A DNA stretch of 10,088 nucleotides from CAZXDS01 sp964639525 (GTDB taxonomy: Bacteria; Bacteroidota; Ignavibacteria; Ignavibacteriales; Melioribacteraceae): positions 1 through 10,088 of the forward strand of contig CAZXDS010000127.1 in NCBI GenBank assembly GCA_964639525.1, read 5' to 3'. Shown piece after piece: positions 7,201 through 10,088 of the stretch. Numbering within the stretch: the first letter of the stretch is position 1; each line of letters begins with the position of its first letter. The notes under the pieces are model-generated. The model saw only the letters and a program-made list of their open reading frames with translations. It did no database searches and had not been told where the DNA came from. The translations under genes were made by a program, and so were the position numbers.

Positions 7201-7818
7201 TATACTCAAAAAGCAAAAATCAGCGGGCAAACTGTTTACATTCGCACCGGTGAATATGATAATGGTCAATTGGGTGAGATTTTTCTGGATATGCACAAAG
7301 AGGGCGCTTCATTCCGAAGTTTGATGAACAATTTCGCGATTGCAATTTCCCTCGGTTTACAACATGGTGTTCCCCTTGATGAATTTGTGGATGCTTTTAT
7401 TTTTACGAAATTTGAACCAAGCGGGATTGTAACCGGAAACGGCAGAATAAAAATGTCAACTTCCGTAATCGATTATATTTTCAGAGAACTTGCAGTCTCT
7501 TATTTGGGCAGAAATGATTTAGCTCATGTGAATCCCGATGAGGAAAAGCAGGCGAATAACTATCCTTTACCAAAAGGCAAAGATGATTACGAAAGCGAAG
7601 AGGTTGTAAGTGTAAAAACAATAGCCCTTGATGACAGTGTTCATTCAATTGGAAACGGTGGTAAAGGAATGCTTCAAAACATGCCGAGCCAACGTGAAAT
7701 GGCAAAACAACAGGGGTATACCGGTGATATTTGCCCTGATTGCCAAAGTATGACTATGGTAAGGAATGGAACTTGCTTAAAGTGTAATACATGCGGGGCA
7801 ACTACAGGTTGTAGCTGA
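4273..7818 (+). CDS. nrdJ: Vitamin B12-dependent (class II) ribonucleoside-diphosphate reductase
   Basis: NrdJ reduces ribonucleotides to deoxyribonucleotides using adenosylcobalamin as radical source, so it needs no separate radical subunit and no oxygen. The 1181 residues fit the long NrdJ form found in rhizobia and many other bacteria, from the typical start (SEIKNPDGT, WSQVATDIIAQKYFRKAGVP) to the cysteine-rich end. Active-site residues are placed by motif: Cys199 (HACF) and Cys496 (TACNLASLNL) as the redox pair, and Asn483, thiyl-radical Cys485 and Glu487 in NPCSE. Other conserved segments are YGSGTGSNFS (228-236) and LAPTGTIG (682-689). Residues about 955-1085 (RRGGYTQKA, RTGEYDNGQLGEIF, FEPSG) match the C-terminal TSCPD-type domain of the long form. 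The tail has CPDC, CLKCNTC and a final TTGCS (Cys1154, 1157, 1168, 1171, 1174, 1180), a probable zinc ribbon and thiol relay that re-reduces the active site. No intein or frameshift is seen. The start has AGGAG at 8-base spacing; the gene ends at a strong terminator. It stands alone. Confidence 0.97.
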   Translation: MKITRLFTTANKEPLESVDFEKRVSEIKNPDGTIVFRLEEVSVPKSWSQVATDIIAQKYFRKAGVPRFTKKIREKGIPVWLQPSLPDTELLSELPEKERFSSETDSRQVFHRLAGTWTYWGWKANYFDTEEDARTFYDEMIFMLANQMSAPNSPQWFNTGLHWAYGINGPSQGHYYVDFRTGKLTQSEDAYTHPQPHACFIQSVSDDLVNEGGIMDLWIREARLFKYGSGTGSNFSQIRGSDEPLSGGGKSSGLMSFLKIGDRSAGAIKSGGTTRRAAKMITIDIDHPDIEEYVNWKVHEEQKVAALVVGSRLCNRHLNNIMKACYAEHPENDRFNKQTNIRLKRAISEARKVRIPMNYIERVVQLAKLGFKSIEFPEYDIDWNSEAYATVAGQNSNNSVRVTNDFMSAVEKDTDWNLYWRVELDKAKKEQRKPNPSKTLRARELWDDIGYAAWSSADPGLQFHSTINEWHTCKSSGTINASNPCSEYMFLDDTACNLASLNLVKFYDDEKQKFNIKSFRHASRLWTIVLEISVMMAQYPSKEVAQNSYDFRTLGLGYANLGSLLMRQGIPYNSKQAFAIAGAITAIMHMKAYTTSAEMAKELGTFNRYEMNKTDMLQVVHNHKRVAYNVPKEEYEGLSIFPVGIDPQFCPSDLLKAAREDADKAFELGKRHGFRNAQVTVLAPTGTIGLVMDCDTTGIEPDFALVKFKKLAGGGYFKIINQSIPPALKTLGYNNEQITEIVKYAKGSGTLEGCPAINFETLMERGFTEEILNKIEEMLPTVFELGFAFNKYTIGEEFVEEVLGISDNLLGKSEYNILQALGFTKDEIAKANNYVCGTMTIEGSPFLKQEHYAVFDCANKCGKKGNRFIAPDGHINMMAAAQPFLSGAISKTINFTNSASIEDIKNAYMKSWKLGLKANALYRDGSKLSQPLNSVSEEEVEEFIEQKEENDIVKIAEKIIHRYIAKRRRLPDRRGGYTQKAKISGQTVYIRTGEYDNGQLGEIFLDMHKEGASFRSLMNNFAIAISLGLQHGVPLDEFVDAFIFTKFEPSGIVTGNGRIKMSTSVIDYIFRELAVSYLGRNDLAHVNPDEEKQANNYPLPKGKDDYESEEVVSVKTIALDDSVHSIGNGGKGMLQNMPSQREMAKQQGYTGDICPDCQSMTMVRNGTCLKCNTCGATTGCS

Positions 7819-7841
7819 TTCTAATTGGTTTCAATTTTTAC

Positions 7842-7874
7842 AAAAAGGGACTCAATAATGAGTCCCTTTTTTTT
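7842..7874 (+). terminator. Strong intrinsic terminator after nrdJ
   Basis: The arms GGGACTCA (7847-7854) and TGAGTCCC (7859-7866) pair perfectly around an ATAA loop. Five A before and five T after lengthen the stem, and the T-run totals eight (7867-7874). It starts 24 bases after the nrdJ stop codon. The A-run on the left means it could also stop transcription from the other strand, though no gene converges on it. Confidence 0.93.
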
Positions 7875-8046
7875 ATTCTAAAATTCAAAAATATTAATAG
7901 TCTGATTCCAATAAATTTTTGCATCAAGGTTATTTTTGCAAAATCTTTCCAATCTAAATACATTAACTATGTACTAAAGTTTCGTCGATATTTTTCGATA
8001 ATGGTGTTCTATTTTGAAATAAGTTTGTTGTAATTCTCATATTGAT

Positions 8047-8080
8047 AAAGATTTCAAATCTTTTAATAAACATATATAAT
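8047..8080 (+). promoter_or_regulatory. Candidate promoter with palindrome over the -35 box
   Basis: TTTCAA (8052-8057) and TATAAT (8075-8080) are 17 bases apart, the standard sigma-70 spacing. The perfect palindrome AAAGATTT-C-AAATCTTT (8047-8063) covers the -35-like hexamer, as expected for a repressor or activator site. Chance TATAAT matches are common in DNA this AT-rich, and this FCB-like host may not use E. coli-type boxes. If real, it would drive the 97-codon ORF and/or the histidine kinase with a leader of about 350 bases. Confidence 0.3.
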
Positions 8081-8096
8081 AAAAATTTAGTACAAA

Positions 8097-8390
8097 ATGA
8101 GAAAATATTGCAGATTTGCAGTCTCTGCGTTACTTGGCATAGCGATTGATATAGTAAAAGTAGGGCAGATAAAAATTATTCAAAATATTATTGTTCGGGA
8201 ATATATGTTAACAGATTGTTCGGAATTTTTGTCCATTACTTTTTTTGCAAAAGTAAAGAATGTTTTTTTAAGAAATAAATATCAATTTTATTGCTTAGGA
8301 ATCCATTCAACATTAAAACTGCAATACAGTAAGCATTTCGTACTACCTGAGAAAGACAATTTATTTATCAACAAAAAATTCATTAATTAA
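8097..8390 (+). CDS. Doubtful hypothetical ORF, 97 codons
   Basis: The ATG at 8097 opens a 97-codon frame that begins MRKYCRFAVSALLG. There is no Shine-Dalgarno sequence before it (AATTTAGTACAAA precedes the ATG). The predicted protein is rich in Lys, Ile, Phe and Asn with scattered Cys, no clear domain and only a weak hydrophobic stretch at residues 7-21. This is what random translation of AT-rich DNA tends to give. In its favour, a promoter-like element lies just upstream and it ends 49 bp before the kinase gene on the same strand. I do not recognise any family and regard it as more likely non-coding. Confidence 0.2.
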   Translation: MRKYCRFAVSALLGIAIDIVKVGQIKIIQNIIVREYMLTDCSEFLSITFFAKVKNVFLRNKYQFYCLGIHSTLKLQYSKHFVLPEKDNLFINKKFIN

Positions 8391-8439
8391 AAAACAATAA
8401 CTATAACATATCAGTACTTTTTCTAACTGCGGAGCTTAA

Positions 8440-9723
8440 ATGACATTATCGGATTTTTATGATGGGAAAAAAAGTGAGAATGTATCAATAAAAAATAAGA
8501 CTAAAGAATTAACACTTATTTTAGATATAGTTCAAAAAATTAATAGTTCTTTGAAATTAAACGAAGTATTAAAATCAGTTTTATCGAGTGCTCTGCAAAT
8601 AACAAACACTTGGCGCGGTTTTATAGTTCTGAAAAATTCAAAAAATAAACTCTCATTTAAAATAGGATTGGATGAGTTTGGTTTGAATTTGTCAGAGTCA
8701 TCTTTTAGTGTTAGTGATTTAGTTGTTAATGATGTTTTTGTAACCGGAGAAGCAATAATAATTGCAGGAGCCGAAAATGAAGAAGAAAAAAGATATATAA
8801 AAGGTAGTAAGATTATACCTGTTCAGACAATTTTTTGTGCACCCTTGATTGTTGAAGATGAAAAGATTGGTGTTCTTTATGTTGATAGCCCGAGACGGCG
8901 GGAAATAAAAAAAATTGATATAACTTATACATTTGAAATTCTTACAGAACAAGCAGCAATTGCCATAAACAATGCATTAATTCATGAAAAGTTAGAAAAA
9001 GAACACAGAAGAACAGAAAATGCAGAAAAACTTAAAAATGATTTGTTAACACTTGTTTCACACGAATTTAGAAATCCTCTGAACTATATGATTTCTCATA
9101 CCCAACTTCTTCAAAATACTTTAGGTGGATCTTTGGCTAAAGAAGATATTGAAAGTTTGAAAATAATTAATCGTGGTGGCGAACGTTTACTTCGCTCAAT
9201 AGAACTCGTTATGAAAACTTCTGAAATTAATTCGGATAGTTATTTAGTTAAAAACGAAAAAATTAATGTAATAAAAGACATTATTATCCCAATTATTGAG
9301 CAAAATATAAATCAAGCCGAGAAGAAAGAGATTAAAATTACTCTAAACAATAACTTAAAAAATGGTTCAATTGTTGAATGTGATAAACATTCTTTGGTTA
9401 TGATATTCGTTCATTTGATTGACAACGCAATAAAGTTTACGAAAGAAGGGGAAGTTAGTATTGATGTTTACACTGAACTTGAGACAGGAAAAATTATAGT
9501 TGAAATAAATGATACAGGCATCGGAATATCAAAAGATTACTTACCGTATATTTTTGAACAATTCTCTCAGGAAGAATCAGGCTATACGCGGAGCTACGAT
9601 GGAATGGGGCTTGGATTGGCACTTGTGAAAAGTTATTGTGATTTGAACGGAATAATAATTTCTGTAGAAAGCGAAAAGAATATTGGCTCTAAGTTCAAAG
9701 TAGAATTTAATCAATATTTTTAG
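8440..9723 (+). CDS. Soluble GAF-domain sensor histidine kinase
   Basis: This 427-residue protein has the order GAF sensor, short coiled-coil linker, HisKA dimerisation domain and HATPase_c. The GAF-like region spans about 25-180 (LKLNEVLKSVLSSALQITN..., then APLIVEDEKIGVLYVD). A charged helix at 178-200 leads to the H-box SHEFRNPL with phosphoacceptor His208. ATP-binding motifs follow: N-box with Asn329 (LIDNAIKF), G1 DTGIG (358-362), F-box IFEQF (371-375) and G2 GMGLGL (389-393). All residues needed for autophosphorylation are present. There is no signal peptide or membrane helix, so it acts in the cytoplasm and probably senses a small ligand or an internal partner through the GAF domain. 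The H-box has Asn where Thr is commonest (HExRTP), a known variant. GGAG (8431-8434) lies 5 bases before the ATG. No response regulator or receiver domain is in the window, so the target is unknown and it may be an orphan kinase. Confidence 0.93.
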   Translation: MTLSDFYDGKKSENVSIKNKTKELTLILDIVQKINSSLKLNEVLKSVLSSALQITNTWRGFIVLKNSKNKLSFKIGLDEFGLNLSESSFSVSDLVVNDVFVTGEAIIIAGAENEEEKRYIKGSKIIPVQTIFCAPLIVEDEKIGVLYVDSPRRREIKKIDITYTFEILTEQAAIAINNALIHEKLEKEHRRTENAEKLKNDLLTLVSHEFRNPLNYMISHTQLLQNTLGGSLAKEDIESLKIINRGGERLLRSIELVMKTSEINSDSYLVKNEKINVIKDIIIPIIEQNINQAEKKEIKITLNNNLKNGSIVECDKHSLVMIFVHLIDNAIKFTKEGEVSIDVYTELETGKIIVEINDTGIGISKDYLPYIFEQFSQEESGYTRSYDGMGLGLALVKSYCDLNGIIISVESEKNIGSKFKVEFNQYF

Positions 9724-9857
9724 CATGTTATTTGTCTTGGTTTGGTGTTCAAAATTAATGTTTAAAATTTAGTTTTATTATAAATAGACATACTTCTCAT
9801 ATTAGAATTATTGCATAAATTTTAATATTAAATTTTTAAAGTAGTTTGCCGCGGCGG

Positions 9858-9891
9858 AAAACCTTCCTCGCAGAGTTCGATGGACGGTTTG
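9858..9891 (+). repeat. Structured repeat, copy A
   Basis: This is the left copy of a short element whose inverted partner is at 9994-10029. The core TTCCTC...AGAGTTC (9864-9878) is followed by spaced matches up to 9891. An outer stem AAACC/GGTTT (9859-9863 with 9886-9890) can enclose two small hairpins, CTC-GCA-GAG and TTC-GAT-GGA. The GC-rich stretch GCCGCGGCGG lies just to its left (9848-9857) and may belong to it. Confidence 0.5.
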
Positions 9892-9993
9892 TTTCTTTAG
9901 CACATCAACGTATAGAAAATTGTTATTCAAAAACATCAATGAAACATAATAATTAAATAGTTTTCATTTTTAATATCCTTTACTGTAAAATAG

Positions 9994-10029
9994 GCAGACT
10001 GTTCGCAGAACTCTTTGAGGAAAGTCGGC
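9994..10029 (-). repeat. Structured repeat, copy B (inverted)
   Basis: Read on the minus strand, bases 10022-9995 match 20 of 28 positions of copy A (9864-9891) without gaps. The outer stem GCCGACT/AGTCTGC (one mismatch) encloses CTC-AAA-GAG and TTC-TGC-GAA. On the plus strand it contains GAGGAAAGTC, which resembles the conserved start of RNase P RNA, but nothing else of that RNA follows. Confidence 0.5.
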
Positions 10030-10088
10030 TCTACAAAATTAAAATCAAATAAAATAATGATTTATAACGATGATAAAAAATATTTCGG

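Larger units (their letters stand above)
7875..8439. other. Intergenic region between nrdJ terminator and histidine kinase
   Basis: These 565 bp are AT-rich. They contain a palindrome at 8047-8063, a TTTCAA-N17-TATAAT promoter-like pair (8052-8080) and a doubtful 97-codon ORF (8097-8390). The direct repeat CGATA-TTTTT-CGATA lies near 7986-8000. The kinase ribosome site GGAG is at 8431-8434. No RNA gene was recognised. Confidence 0.5.
9724..10088. other. Gene-free region downstream of the histidine kinase
   Basis: These 365 bp contain stops in all frames and no ORF that I can support. Most of it is very AT-rich, including a TTTAATATTAAA palindrome near 9820-9832. Two islands of higher GC (about 9845-9891 and 9993-10031) are related, inverted, hairpin-forming sequences described separately. 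No intrinsic terminator for the kinase gene is obvious. The right-hand edge may be the upstream region of a gene outside the window. Confidence 0.6.

Noticed and set aside
4273..7818. Possible intein in the 1181-residue NrdJ
   Set aside because: The extra length is accounted for by the known long form with its TSCPD-type C-terminal domain and cysteine-rich tail. No intein splice motifs interrupt the active-site segments.
10013..10031. GAGGAAAGTC, resembling the conserved 5' region of RNase P RNA
   Set aside because: The real RNA continues with a GC-rich conserved P4 region and a long folded domain. Here plain AT-rich sequence follows (CTACAAAATTAAAATC). The match is explained by copy B of the inverted structured repeat.
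1..10088. CRISPR array, rRNA, complete insertion sequence or prophage genes
   Set aside because: No regularly spaced repeats, rRNA-like GC-rich tracts, transposase or phage proteins were seen. The only repeats are the short ones listed.

Overview
The window is strongly AT-rich bacterial DNA carrying housekeeping and metabolic genes. The most likely source is the Bacteroidota/Chlorobi (FCB) group, possibly an Ignavibacteria-like lineage. This rests on base composition, on the type of vitamin B12-dependent ribonucleotide reductase, and on a TTTTG-N20-TATATTTTG promoter-like element (resembling the Bacteroidota -33/-7 type) upstream of cysS. Several genes also have clear Shine-Dalgarno sequences, which argues against a typical Bacteroides or Flavobacterium. 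The assignment is an inference and is not decisive.

Layout. The left 3.9 kb is transcribed leftward (minus strand): malQ (4-alpha-glucanotransferase, 3933-2416), a TerB-like helical protein (2376-1924), cysS (cysteinyl-tRNA synthetase, 1814-405), and the start of a membrane-anchored protein that runs off the left edge (320-1). malQ and the TerB-like gene are 39 bp apart and look co-transcribed. A palindrome follows the TerB-like stop codon, cysS has its own candidate promoter, and a hairpin plus T-run follows cysS. A 339-bp divergent region (3934-4272) then separates malQ from nrdJ on the plus strand. nrdJ (4273-7818) encodes a complete 1181-residue adenosylcobalamin-dependent class II ribonucleotide reductase and ends at a strong intrinsic terminator. 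A 621-bp stretch with one doubtful ORF leads to a soluble GAF-domain sensor histidine kinase (8440-9723). The last 365 bp hold no recognisable gene but contain two related, inverted, hairpin-forming elements.

How the genes relate. malQ acts in maltodextrin/glycogen metabolism, cysS in translation and nrdJ in dNTP supply. They do not form an obvious single pathway. The kinase has no response regulator in the window.

Most interesting signals. These are non-coding: (i) two tandem 23-bp units with an ATTCG-N8-CGAAT dyad upstream of nrdJ; (ii) a perfect 9-2-9 palindrome about 50 bp before the nrdJ start; (iii) the inverted pair of structured repeats at 9858-10029, whose outer stems differ by compensatory changes; and (iv) two palindromes that abut stop codons and share flanking sequence. 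I found no convincing previously undescribed multi-gene system.
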